A DNA stretch of 64,000 bases, taken from positions 1 through 64,000 of the forward strand of contig CAYXHF010000001.1 of the NCBI GenBank assembly GCA_964464815.1, written 5' to 3'. Positions within the stretch are counted from its first letter, which is position 1. Each line of letters opens with the position of its first letter. The stretch is from UBA11524 sp964464815. Its GTDB lineage: Bacteria; Bacillota; Clostridia; Christensenellales; Aristaeellaceae. Shown piece after piece: positions 15,857 through 24,196 of this stretch. The translations under genes were made by a program, and so were the position numbers. The notes below the pieces were generated by a model. It was not told the DNA's origin. It was given only the letters and a program-made list of their open reading frames with translations, and searched no databases.

Positions 15857-18229
15857 ATGCGTATGTTCAAACGCGAAAACAAACAGAACCGCCGCCCTGT
15901 GCTGGGGCGAATCGCCATGTGGTTGCATAGCGGCAACGCCAAGTGTGCCCTGATTTATCTGGTGGGCACACTGGTGCTGCTGGCCATGTTCTGCGCGGCG
16001 TGCGCTCCGAAGCGGTATAGCCTGAGTGTCGGGTCGATTTCGCATCAGACAATTACCGCCACCAAGGACGTGGAGGATATTGTCACCACAGAAGCACGCC
16101 GGAAGGAAGCAGAAAGCAAGGTCGAACCGACCTATCACTTCCAGGAGGGTGTCACCGAGCAGGTGATGGACGATTTGAATGAAACGTTCCGTCAGCTGCG
16201 CGTGGTGCAGCAATACGGGCTGACGCTGCGGGACGATGTGAGCATGTCCACCAGCACCAACCTGATGACCTACACCAATGACGAAATTGAGTATGCCGTG
16301 GCGCAGGTTGATGCCATCACGCTGACGCGCTATCAGGCCACGGTGCTGCTGCGCAGTAGCACGGAGGACTTTGATACCATGGTCTCCACCGTGCGTCTGG
16401 CGGTGGAAAGCGCCCTGAACACGACCATCCGCGAAGGCCAGGTCAGCCAGTCGATTGCCACCATCCGTCAGATTGCGGGCTATCGTGTGGAAACCTCGCT
16501 CATGCAGAACATCGTGCCGGTGGTGCTGAATCATTGCATTCGCCCGAACATGGTGGTCGATCAGGAAGTGACCGAGCAGGCGCAAATCAGCGCCGCCGCA
16601 CAGGTGGAGCCGGTCATCTACTTGCAGGGCCAGAACATCATCCGTGAGGGCGAGCGCGTGCAGGCCAATCAGCTGATGATGCTGGAGGCGCTGGGTCTGC
16701 TGGACACGGGCAACTATGACCTGGATATTTATCTGGGTGCGATGCTGCTGGTGGTGCTGGCAATGCTGGTGCTGATTCTGATGCTGCTGATTTTGAAGCC
16801 GCAGATTTTGTCCGACGTTCGCCGTTCGCTGGTGATTGTGGTCGTGCTGGTGGTCTGTGAAGGCCTGTGCGTGATTGCGGTCAAGCTGCTGGATGTGTAT
16901 CTGGCGCCGGTCGTGATGGCGGCGATGCTGCTGACGGGTCTGCTGGGATCGCGTGTGGGCTTGTCGGCGTGCTTCACGATGGCGATTATCGCCGCTGGCC
17001 TTTCTGCGGGCAGCAGCAATGCGTACTCTGCGGAGATGGTGCATCTGCTGCTGACGGGCATTGTGTCCGGCGCGGTCGTGGTGCGCTACCTGAAGGAAAA
17101 GCCGCAGCGCGTGCGCATGGTGCTGGCTGGCGTGATTGCGGCGGTGGTGAACCTGCTGGTGATTCTTTCCGTGGGTCTGATGACCTCCAGCAATATCTCC
17201 GGCGTCATGTATGATGCGGTGTGGTCCATGGCCAGCGGCATCCTGAGTGGCCTGATTGCTGTGGGCTTCCAGCCTGTGTTTGAGGCGGCGTTCAATCTGG
17301 CCACGCCCAGCAAGCTGCTGGAACTGGCAAATCCGAATCAGCCGCTGCTACGCCGTCTGCTGCTGGAGGCGCCGGGTACGTACCATCACTCCATCGTGGT
17401 GGCGAATCTGGCCGAGGCGGCGGCGGAGAAGATTGGTGCGAATCCCTTGCTGGCGCGCACGGGTGCATACTTCCATGACATTGGCAAGCTCAAGCGCCCG
17501 CTGTACTTCAAGGAAAATCAGATGGGCGAGAACCCACATGACAGCACCGATCCGTATGTGTCTGCCGCCATTGTGACGGCGCACACGCGCGACGGCCTCA
17601 TGCTGGCGCAGAAGTATCATCTGCCGCCGGAAATTCAGACGATTATTACCGAGCATCATGGCGACACGCCGGTGATGTTCTTCTACCACAAAGCGCTCCA
17701 AATGGCAGATGGCAAGCCGGTGGACATTGCCGACTTCCGCTATAGCGGTCAGCGTCCCACGACGAAGGAGAGCGCCATTGTCATGCTGGCTGACACCATC
17801 GAGGCCGCGGTGCGCTCCCTGCCAGACCCGACGCCCAAGGAAATTGAGCAGTTCATCGAGCGCCTGGTGCGAGGCAAGCTGGAGGATGGTCAATTGAGCA
17901 ATTCTCCGCTGACCTTGCGTGACCTGGATGCGATTGTGGAGGCGTTCTGCAAGACGCTGAGCGGCGTGTTCCATGAGCGCATTGAGTATCCGACGGTGAA
18001 TGTGCCGGCGCGTCCGCTGGTGAACGCCGAGAAGGAAGCGGAGAAGGAAACGAAGCAGCAGGCACAGGAGGCCACTGCACCCGCCGCAAAGGAAACGGCA
18101 GAGCCTGCCGTCACAGCGGACACAGCAGTCTCTCCGGCCGCACCGGTCGCACCGGTCGCACCGGCGACGGAAGCTACGGAACAAGCAGAAGAACCGCACG
18201 CAGAAAACGAAAGCGAGGAAACCACATGA
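15857..18229 (+). CDS. pgpH: 7TM-HD cyclic-di-AMP phosphodiesterase (PgpH/YqfF)
   Basis: Membrane phosphohydrolase that degrades c-di-AMP in Gram-positives. 790 residues: cytosolic N-terminus, one membrane segment near 30-48, an extracellular 7TMR-HD domain, a bundle of membrane segments at about 290-465, and a cytosolic HD domain. HD residues are visible in GTYHHSIVVANLAE (His about 508), YFHDIGKL (about 538) and EHHGDTPV. The C-terminal 70 residues are a low-complexity Ala/Glu/Pro tail (APVAPVAPATEATEQ). Start: ATG of MRMFKREN with AAGGAG 9 bases upstream. The stop overlaps the next gene by ATGA. It is in the order known from Bacillus (phoH-pgpH-ybeY). Confidence 0.92.
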   Translation: MRMFKRENKQNRRPVLGRIAMWLHSGNAKCALIYLVGTLVLLAMFCAACAPKRYSLSVGSISHQTITATKDVEDIVTTEARRKEAESKVEPTYHFQEGVTEQVMDDLNETFRQLRVVQQYGLTLRDDVSMSTSTNLMTYTNDEIEYAVAQVDAITLTRYQATVLLRSSTEDFDTMVSTVRLAVESALNTTIREGQVSQSIATIRQIAGYRVETSLMQNIVPVVLNHCIRPNMVVDQEVTEQAQISAAAQVEPVIYLQGQNIIREGERVQANQLMMLEALGLLDTGNYDLDIYLGAMLLVVLAMLVLILMLLILKPQILSDVRRSLVIVVVLVVCEGLCVIAVKLLDVYLAPVVMAAMLLTGLLGSRVGLSACFTMAIIAAGLSAGSSNAYSAEMVHLLLTGIVSGAVVVRYLKEKPQRVRMVLAGVIAAVVNLLVILSVGLMTSSNISGVMYDAVWSMASGILSGLIAVGFQPVFEAAFNLATPSKLLELANPNQPLLRRLLLEAPGTYHHSIVVANLAEAAAEKIGANPLLARTGAYFHDIGKLKRPLYFKENQMGENPHDSTDPYVSAAIVTAHTRDGLMLAQKYHLPPEIQTIITEHHGDTPVMFFYHKALQMADGKPVDIADFRYSGQRPTTKESAIVMLADTIEAAVRSLPDPTPKEIEQFIERLVRGKLEDGQLSNSPLTLRDLDAIVEAFCKTLSGVFHERIEYPTVNVPARPLVNAEKEAEKETKQQAQEATAPAAKETAEPAVTADTAVSPAAPVAPVAPATEATEQAEEPHAENESEETT

Positions 18230-19131
18230 AGCTGCTATGGCAAATTGATACGCAGGTAGCCCCGCAATGGCTGACGCTGATGCAGACGGCGGCCGATTGT
18301 GCCGTGTGGACAGAAGGCGTGACGCGTCCCTGTGCGGTCTGCATCCGCCTGTGCGGAGACGAGGAGATTCACGAAATCAATCGCGAATATCGCGGCGTGG
18401 ATCGCGCGACAGACGTGCTGTCCTTTCCGACGGTCAATTATCCTGCGGGCAAGACGGCAGGGCAGTGCGACACGCTGCTGGCGCGCGAGCTGGATGACGA
18501 GCTGGATGCCAGCATGCTGGGCGACCTGATTCTCTCTGTCCCGCATGTGCTGGCGCAGGCGGAGGAATACGGCCATTCGCCGGAGCGCGAGGCGGCTTAT
18601 CTGGTGGTGCATGGGCTGTGCCACCTGATGGGCTATGACCACATCGAAGAAGACGACAAGAAGAAAATGCGCGCGATGGAGGAGAAAATCCTCTCCGCGA
18701 TTGGCATGAGCCGCGAGGAAAACGCCGCGCCGCTGGTGACAGATGAAACGCTGCTGGCTATGGCGCGGGAGGCAATGCAGCGCAGCTATTCGCCGTATTC
18801 CCACTATCCGGTGGGTGCGGCGCTGCTGTGTGCGGATGGCCGCGTGTTTCAGGGGTGCAATATCGAAAACGCATCCTTCGGGCTGACCAACTGCGCGGAA
18901 CGCACGGCCATTTTCAAGGCGGTCAGCGAGGGTGCAATTGAATTCACAACCATCGCGATTGCCTCCAGGGAATCCGCGCCGTGGCCCTGCGGTGCGTGCC
19001 GCCAGGTACTGAATGAGTTTGCGCCAAATATCCGCGTGCTGGTCACGTGGAATGATGGCGTGGAAGAAGCAACACTGTCCGAATTGCTGCCGCATGGGTT
19101 CGGCCCGAAGCAGCTCAAAGCAAAGGAGTAA
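18226..19131 (+). CDS. Fusion of endoribonuclease YbeY and cytidine deaminase
   Basis: Two enzymes in one 301-residue chain. Residues 1-165 are YbeY, a zinc endoribonuclease for 16S rRNA 3'-end maturation: INREYRGVDRATDVLSFP, GDLILSVPHV and the zinc motif H129-x3-H133-x5-H139 (HGLCHLMGYDH). Residues 168-301 are a tetrameric-type cytidine deaminase: YSHYPVGAALL, CNIENASFGLTNCAERTA (Cys223 ligand and Glu225 proton shuttle) and PCGACRQ (Cys255, Cys258). All catalytic residues are present in both halves, and there is no stop or frameshift between them. In Bacillus ybeY and cdd are separate genes with dgkA between; dgkA is missing here. The start overlaps pgpH by ATGA; era follows after 8 bases. 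Confidence 0.93.
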   Translation: MKLLWQIDTQVAPQWLTLMQTAADCAVWTEGVTRPCAVCIRLCGDEEIHEINREYRGVDRATDVLSFPTVNYPAGKTAGQCDTLLARELDDELDASMLGDLILSVPHVLAQAEEYGHSPEREAAYLVVHGLCHLMGYDHIEEDDKKKMRAMEEKILSAIGMSREENAAPLVTDETLLAMAREAMQRSYSPYSHYPVGAALLCADGRVFQGCNIENASFGLTNCAERTAIFKAVSEGAIEFTTIAIASRESAPWPCGACRQVLNEFAPNIRVLVTWNDGVEEATLSELLPHGFGPKQLKAKE

Positions 19132-19139
19132 ATCAATTC

Positions 19140-20036
19140 ATGAGTGAAAACAAGAAGTTCCATTCTGGCTTTGTGACCATCGTTGGCCGCCCGAACGTGG
19201 GTAAGTCCACGCTGATGAATGCAATGGTGGGCGAGAAGATTGCCATTGTTTCCGCACGTCCGCAGACGACGCGCAACCGCATCATGGGCGTGATGACGCG
19301 TGATGATTGGCAGATTGTCTTCCTGGATACGCCCGGCATCCACACGCCCCGCACGAAGCTGGGCGAAAGCATGATGCAGTCCGTCAAGGAGGCCATGGAC
19401 GGCATGGACGGCGTGCTGGTGCTGGTGGACGCAACGCAGGTAGGCGAGCATGACCGTGCCATCGTGCGCGATATGGGCATGAAGAAGGTGCCCAAGGTGC
19501 TGGCGCTGAACAAGATTGACCTGCTGCCGCCGGAAAAGCTGCTGGGCCTGATTGCCTCCTTCGCCGATTGTGGCTATGACGCGATTATCCCCATCAGCGC
19601 CAAGACGGGCGACGGTCTGGATGACCTGCGCAATCAGCTGTCCGCGCATCTGCCGGAAGGCCCGAAGTACTTCCCGGATGATATGATGACCGACCAGCCC
19701 GAACGCCTGATTTGCGCGGAGCTGATTCGTGAAAAGGCGCTACAGCACCTGCGCGACGAGGTGCCGCACGGCATCGGCGTAGAAATGATGGGCATGGAGA
19801 AGCAAAACGACAACTTCATGGAAATCAACGCGACCATCTACTGCGAACGTGATGCACACAAGGGCATCATCATTGGCAAGCGTGGCGCAATGCTGCAAAC
19901 GATTGGCTCGGAGGCACGTGCGGATATTGAAAAGCTGCTGGGCCTGCATGTCAATCTGAAGCTGTGGGTGAAGGTGCGCCCGGACTGGCGTAACCGCTCC
20001 TCGGATCTGCGCACGTTGGGGTATGACGCAAAATAA
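19140..20036 (+). CDS. era: GTPase Era
   Basis: Essential GTPase in 30S subunit assembly that binds the 16S 3' end, the region YbeY processes. 298 residues. G1 GRPNVGKS (16-23), the switch region QTTRNRIMGV, G3 DTPGIHTP, G4 LNKIDLL and G5 PISAKTGDG are all present. The C-terminal KH domain contains GIIIGKRGAMLQTIG. AAAGGAG precedes the start at 12 bases. recO, the common next gene, is absent; glmM follows instead. Confidence 0.95.
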   Translation: MSENKKFHSGFVTIVGRPNVGKSTLMNAMVGEKIAIVSARPQTTRNRIMGVMTRDDWQIVFLDTPGIHTPRTKLGESMMQSVKEAMDGMDGVLVLVDATQVGEHDRAIVRDMGMKKVPKVLALNKIDLLPPEKLLGLIASFADCGYDAIIPISAKTGDGLDDLRNQLSAHLPEGPKYFPDDMMTDQPERLICAELIREKALQHLRDEVPHGIGVEMMGMEKQNDNFMEINATIYCERDAHKGIIIGKRGAMLQTIGSEARADIEKLLGLHVNLKLWVKVRPDWRNRSSDLRTLGYDAK

Positions 20037-20047
20037 GGAGGCAGACC

Positions 20048-21436
20048 ATGAGCAAGTACTTTGGTACGGACGGCTTTCGCGGAGAAGCGAATCGTGAGCT
20101 GACGGCGGATCATGCCTACCGCGTGGGACGCTTTCTTGGCTGGTATTATGGCGAAAAGAAGCGCCGCGCAGGTGACACGTCGCGTCCGCGCATCGTCATT
20201 GGCAAGGACACCCGCCGCTCCAGTTACATGTTTGAATATTCGCTGGTTGGCGGTCTGACGGCCTCGGGTGCGGATGCCTATCTGCTGCACGTGACGACAA
20301 CGCCGTCTGTGGCATACGTGGCGCGGTTGGATGAATTCGACTGCGGCATCATGATTTCCGCCAGCCACAATCCCTATGTCGATAACGGCATCAAGCTGAT
20401 TAACGGCCAGGGCGAAAAGATGGATGAGGACACGATTGCGCTGGTGGAGGCGTATCTGGACGGCTGTCTGGAATGCTTCGGGCAGGCGTGGCCGGAAATT
20501 CCTTTTGCGCATCAGGAGCAGATTGGCTGCACGGTGGACTACGTCTCCGGCCGTAACCGCTATGTGGGCTATCTGATTTCCTTGGGCATGTACTCCTTCA
20601 AGGGACGCAAAATCGCGCTGGACTGCGCCAATGGCTCCAGCTGGCATATTGCGCGCGCGGTGTTTGATGCCTTGGGCGCGACGACGCTGGTGATGAATGC
20701 GGAGCCGAATGGCGTCAACATCAACCGCAACGCTGGTTCGACCCACATTGAGGGCTTGCAGAAGTTCGTGGTGGAAAACCACTGCGACGCGGGCTTTGCC
20801 TTTGACGGTGATGCAGATCGCTGCCTGTGCGTGGACGAAATGGGCGAGGTCGTCACGGGCGACCACATCCTTTACATCTGCGGCAAGTACATGAAGCAGC
20901 GCGGCGAACTGATGGGCAACACGGTCGTGGCAACGGTGATGAGCAATCTGGGCTTGTTCCGTGCGCTGGATGCGGAGGGCATTCAGTCGGCCAAGACGGC
21001 GGTTGGCGATAAGTATGTGTACGAATACATGACCAAGAACGGCTGCCGCTTGGGTGGCGAAAACTCGGGTCACATCATTTTCAGCAAGTATGCGTCCACG
21101 GGTGACGGCATTCTGACGAGCCTGAAGGTGATGGAAGTCCTCTGCGCTGGCAAGAAGACGCTGCACCAATTGGCGCAGGAGCTGGTGATTTATCCGCAGA
21201 AGCTCATTAATGTGCGTGTGAAGGATAAGACGGCAGCGCAGAATGATGAAGTGGTGCAGCAGACGATTCGTCAGGTGGAGAAAGAGCTTGGCAGCAACGG
21301 TCGTGTGCTGGTGCGCGAAAGCGGCACGGAGCCGATTGTCCGCGTGATGGTCGAGGCCATGGATGCGGAGCAGTGCGAGGAAACCTGCCAGCGAATCGCA
21401 CAGACGATTTGTGACAGAGGCTACGTGGTGTCGTAA
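20048..21436 (+). CDS. glmM: Phosphoglucosamine mutase
   Basis: Interconverts glucosamine-6-P and glucosamine-1-P for peptidoglycan precursors. 462 residues. Opening KYFGTDGFRGEAN is GlmM-like; the catalytic serine is in ISASHNPY (Ser106), the Mg-binding loop is DGDADR, the sugar loop is GGENSGHI and the phosphate loop is RESGTEPIVRVMVEA. A phosphomannomutase is less likely given FGTDGFRG and NPYVDNGIK. AAGGAGG upstream. Last gene of the yqfC operon; a strong terminator follows. Confidence 0.9.
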   Translation: MSKYFGTDGFRGEANRELTADHAYRVGRFLGWYYGEKKRRAGDTSRPRIVIGKDTRRSSYMFEYSLVGGLTASGADAYLLHVTTTPSVAYVARLDEFDCGIMISASHNPYVDNGIKLINGQGEKMDEDTIALVEAYLDGCLECFGQAWPEIPFAHQEQIGCTVDYVSGRNRYVGYLISLGMYSFKGRKIALDCANGSSWHIARAVFDALGATTLVMNAEPNGVNINRNAGSTHIEGLQKFVVENHCDAGFAFDGDADRCLCVDEMGEVVTGDHILYICGKYMKQRGELMGNTVVATVMSNLGLFRALDAEGIQSAKTAVGDKYVYEYMTKNGCRLGGENSGHIIFSKYASTGDGILTSLKVMEVLCAGKKTLHQLAQELVIYPQKLINVRVKDKTAAQNDEVVQQTIRQVEKELGSNGRVLVRESGTEPIVRVMVEAMDAEQCEETCQRIAQTICDRGYVVS

Positions 21437-21493
21437 CTGTCGGAAATGGTAAGCCCTTGTGCAGCCCCAAAGCGGAAAGTAAGCAACAAGAAA

Positions 21494-21527
21494 AGCGGCG
21501 TGATGAAAAGTCACGCCGCTTTTTTTT
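21494..21527 (+). terminator. Rho-independent terminator after glmM
   Basis: AGCGGCGTGA and TCACGCCGCT form a perfect 10-bp stem with a 7-base loop and eight T. Confidence 0.93.
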
Positions 21528-21618
21528 AAGCATGTTTTCAGTTCTGGTTCAAAAGGCTGCCATTCCGAAGACGTCAGAATGGCAACGGATCGCCTGGAAG
21601 AAAGTGTGCAAAATCGTA

Positions 21619-22992
21619 TTATTGCAGCTTTCCCGCAATTTCACGGGCAACGTGTACGCCGCTGGCCGATGCGTGCGACAGAGAATGGGTGATGCCACTG
21701 CCGTCGCCGATGATATACAGGCCGGGATAGTGGCTTTCCAGATGCTCGTTCACTTCTACTTCCATGTTGTAGAACTTGACTTCCACACCGTAAAGCAACG
21801 TATCCTCGTTGGCGGTGCCGGGCGCAACCTTGTCAAGTGCGTAAATCATCTCGATAATGCCATCGAGGATGCGCTTGGGCAAAACAAGGCTCAGATCGCC
21901 GGGCGTGGCATCCAGCGTCGGCGTGATGAAGGCTTCTTCAATGCGGTTGGGCGTCGAACGACGACCGCGAATCAAGTCACCAAAGCGCTGGACAATTACG
22001 CCGCCGCCCAGCATGTTGCTCAGGCGTGCGATGGACTCGCCATAGCCGTTGGAATCCTTGAAGGGCTCGGAGAAATGCTTGGCCACCAGCAGGGCGAAAT
22101 TCGTGTTCTGCGTCTGGCGGGCAGGATCCTCATAGCTATGGCCGTTGACGGTGATGATGCCGTTGGTGTTTTCCGTGACAACCGCGCCCTTCGGATTCAT
22201 GCAGAAGGTGCGCACACGGTCACCGTACTGCGACGTGCGATAGACAATCTTGCTCTCATACAGCTCATCCGTCAGGTGCGCAAACACCGCTGCGGGCAGC
22301 TCGACACGCACACCGATGTCAACACGGTTGGAACGCGTGGGAATATTCAGCTCACGGCAGGTGGACTCCATCCACTTACTGCCGCTACGGCCGACAGACA
22401 CGATGCACTGCTTGCACGTATAGGTAGCATCCGCACAAATGACCTGATACCCGTCATCCAGGACGCGCAGATGCTGCACCGGCGTGTTGAAGAAAAAGGT
22501 GACGTGCTCCTTCAGATAGTTATAGATATTTTCCAGCACGATATAGTTAATATCCGTACCCAAATGACGCACGGATGCATCAAGCAGGTGCAGGTCATTC
22601 TGGATGCAGAGCGTTTTGAAGCGCGTGCCTGCGGTGGAATAAAGCTTCGTGCCTTCACCACCATGGCGCAGGTTGATTTCGTCCACATAGTTCATCAGTT
22701 CCAGCGCTTTTTTCTTGCCGATACGCTCATAGAGCGTGCCACCGAAGTCATTGGTGATGTTATACTTGCCATCGGAAAAAGCACCTGCGCCACCAAAGCC
22801 ACTCATAATGCTACAGCTTTTGCAGCCGACGCAGCTTTTGACGCGCTCACCGTCGATAGGACAGCGACGCTTGTGCAGCGGATTACCGGCTTCAAATACG
22901 GCAACGCGAAGGGAAGGATTTTTCTGCATCAGCTCATAGGCAGAAAAAATACCGCCCGGCCCTGCGCCAACAATAATGACATCGAATTCCAT
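21619..22992 (-). CDS. FAD-dependent oxidoreductase (uncharacterised flavoprotein family)
   Basis: 457 residues. The N-terminal Rossmann motif DVIIVGAGPGGIFSAYEL binds FAD, and the C-terminal LYIIGDGSGITHSLSHASASG is the second FAD contact of this family, annotated broadly as NAD(P)/FAD-dependent dehydrogenases. A cysteine cluster RRCPIDGERVKSCVGCKSC near residues 42-61 could bind metal or take part in redox, followed by GFGGAGAFSDGKYN. Substrate unknown. Start: MEFDVIIVG with GGAGG 9 bases upstream; the frame extends 9 codons further without a site. It is a lone gene, convergent with the glmM operon. Confidence 0.85.
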   Translation of the reverse strand: MEFDVIIVGAGPGGIFSAYELMQKNPSLRVAVFEAGNPLHKRRCPIDGERVKSCVGCKSCSIMSGFGGAGAFSDGKYNITNDFGGTLYERIGKKKALELMNYVDEINLRHGGEGTKLYSTAGTRFKTLCIQNDLHLLDASVRHLGTDINYIVLENIYNYLKEHVTFFFNTPVQHLRVLDDGYQVICADATYTCKQCIVSVGRSGSKWMESTCRELNIPTRSNRVDIGVRVELPAAVFAHLTDELYESKIVYRTSQYGDRVRTFCMNPKGAVVTENTNGIITVNGHSYEDPARQTQNTNFALLVAKHFSEPFKDSNGYGESIARLSNMLGGGVIVQRFGDLIRGRRSTPNRIEEAFITPTLDATPGDLSLVLPKRILDGIIEMIYALDKVAPGTANEDTLLYGVEVKFYNMEVEVNEHLESHYPGLYIIGDGSGITHSLSHASASGVHVAREIAGKLQ

Positions 22993-23069
22993 AAAGAATC
23001 GCCTCCAATAAAAATACACTATATTATAGCAGAAAATTTTCGTAATGTAAAGAAAAAGAAAAAAATAAA

Positions 23070-23275
23070 CACGCGGAAAATGCCAGAAAAAGCCGCCAAC
23101 TCAATCGCGAAATGGGTGTCGANNNNNNNNNNNNNNNNNNNNNNNNNNNNNNNNNNNNNNNNNNNNNNNNNNNNNNNNNNNNNNNNNNNNNNNNNNNNNN
23201 NNNNNNNNNNNNNNNNNNNNNNCTTCGCAGGTGCAGGGCAGCGCCCTGCTGGGGTCTGGGGTGAAGCCCCAGAAG
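23070..23275 (+). repeat. Dispersed hairpin repeat, copy 2 (interrupted by the assembly gap)
   Basis: The first 53 bases and last 53 bases are identical to the matching ends of the intact copy that follows. The 100-N gap replaces what in the intact copy is 14 bases. Either the gap is really about 14 bases, or it hides extra tandem units. Confidence 0.85.
23123..23222. other. Assembly gap (100 N)
   Basis: Exactly 100 N, the conventional placeholder for a scaffold join of unknown length. It lies inside a repeat, which explains the break. Confidence 0.98.
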
Positions 23276-23282
23276 CAAGTAA

Positions 23283-23402
23283 CACGCGGAAAATGCCAGA
23301 AAAAGCCGCCAACTCAATCGCGAAATGGGTGTCGAGAGGGCTGAAAGCCCTTCGCAGGTGCAGGGCAGCGCCCTGCTGGGGTCTGGGGTGAAGCCCCAGA
23401 AG
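23283..23402 (+). repeat. Dispersed hairpin repeat, copy 3 (intact)
   Basis: A 120-bp unit in direct tandem with copy 2, separated by 7 bases. Hairpins: AGGGCT/AGCCCT, CAGGGC/GCCCTG and CTGGGG/CCCCAG. Same orientation as the copy near 3.2 kb. It lies upstream of the serine dehydratase promoter. Confidence 0.85.
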
Positions 23403-23449
23403 CACAATCCAGTAAACAAAATGCTTTCGCGCTTCTTTTTGTAAACCCA

Positions 23450-23478
23450 TTGCAAAAAAACAGGAAAGAAGGTACAAT
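23450..23478 (+). promoter_or_regulatory. Promoter of sdaAB-sdaAA
   Basis: TTGCAA, 17 bases, TACAAT. It leaves a leader of about 45 bases that carries a hairpin. Confidence 0.7.
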
Positions 23479-23487
23479 GATAGGGAC

Positions 23488-23510
23488 GGTAGAGCAACGG
23501 TAGCTCTGCC
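23488..23510 (+). other. Leader hairpin of the serine dehydratase operon
   Basis: GGTAGAGC and GCTCTGCC pair over 8 positions (one G-U) around a 7-base loop. No T-run follows, so it is not a terminator. Possible mRNA-stability or regulatory element. Confidence 0.4.
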
Positions 23511-23530
23511 TCGGAAAGGCTTGAAAAGTC

Positions 23531-24196
23531 ATGGATTTGTTTGATTTGATTGGCCCGGTCATGATTGGCCCGAGTAGCTCCCACACGGCGGGCGCGGCGC
23601 GGATTGGCCTGACGGCGTATTCCTTGCTGGGTGAAAAGGTTGCGCAGGCTGTGATTGGCCTGCATGGGTCGTTTGCGAAAACATATCGTGGCCATGGTAC
23701 GGATCGCGCAATTGTGGGCGGCCTGCTGGGAATGCATGTGGATGATGTGCGGCTGCGTGAATCGCTGGAAATTGCGCAGAAGGAAGAAATGGCGGTTTGC
23801 TTTGAACAGGTGAATCTGCGGGGCGCACATCCCAATACGGTGCTGCTGCAAATTACGGGCGTCTCGGGTCGAAAACTGACCTTGGAGGCGGCATCGGTCG
23901 GCGGTGGCAATATCGAGATTCATGCCATCAATGGCCAGAAGGTGCAGTTCTCCGGGAAGGCAGATACGCTGATTATCAATCATACCGATATGCCGGGCAT
24001 GATCGCGGCTGTTACGACGGCGCTGGCGCAAAAGCAGGTGAATATCGCGAATATGCAGGTCTATCGCCGGAAGGCGGGCGGTGACGCCATGATGGTGCTG
24101 GAGCTGGATGGCGAATTGAATGAAGAAATGCTCGGCACGATTTCGGGTGTGGCAGGAATTCGGAACTGCACGTTCCTGAAAAGGAGAGATGACTGA
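23531..24196 (+). CDS. sdaAB: L-serine dehydratase, iron-sulfur dependent, beta subunit
   Basis: Regulatory half of the two-subunit enzyme that converts L-serine to pyruvate and ammonia in anaerobic Gram-positives. 221 residues. FDLIGPVMIGPSSSHTAGA is the family opening; a C-terminal ACT domain (NHTDMPGMIAAVTTALAQKQ) from about residue 148 probably senses serine. AAAGG lies about 11 bases before the ATG. Its TGA shares one base with the ATG of sdaAA, so translation is coupled. Confidence 0.93.
   Translation: MDLFDLIGPVMIGPSSSHTAGAARIGLTAYSLLGEKVAQAVIGLHGSFAKTYRGHGTDRAIVGGLLGMHVDDVRLRESLEIAQKEEMAVCFEQVNLRGAHPNTVLLQITGVSGRKLTLEAASVGGGNIEIHAINGQKVQFSGKADTLIINHTDMPGMIAAVTTALAQKQVNIANMQVYRRKAGGDAMMVLELDGELNEEMLGTISGVAGIRNCTFLKRRDD

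Noticed and set aside
14963..17044. 693-codon open frame on the minus strand
   Set aside because: Antisense of phoH and pgpH; both plus-strand proteins have full conserved motifs.
19838..21514. 558-codon open frame on the minus strand
   Set aside because: Antisense of era and glmM.
23283..23402. Could the triple-hairpin repeats be a CRISPR array or insertion sequence
   Set aside because: Units are 120 bp and near-identical without spacers, and there is no transposase frame or terminal inverted repeat.
23488..23510. tRNA-like arm upstream of sdaAB
   Set aside because: Only one 8-bp hairpin; no cloverleaf, T-arm or acceptor stem can be built around it.
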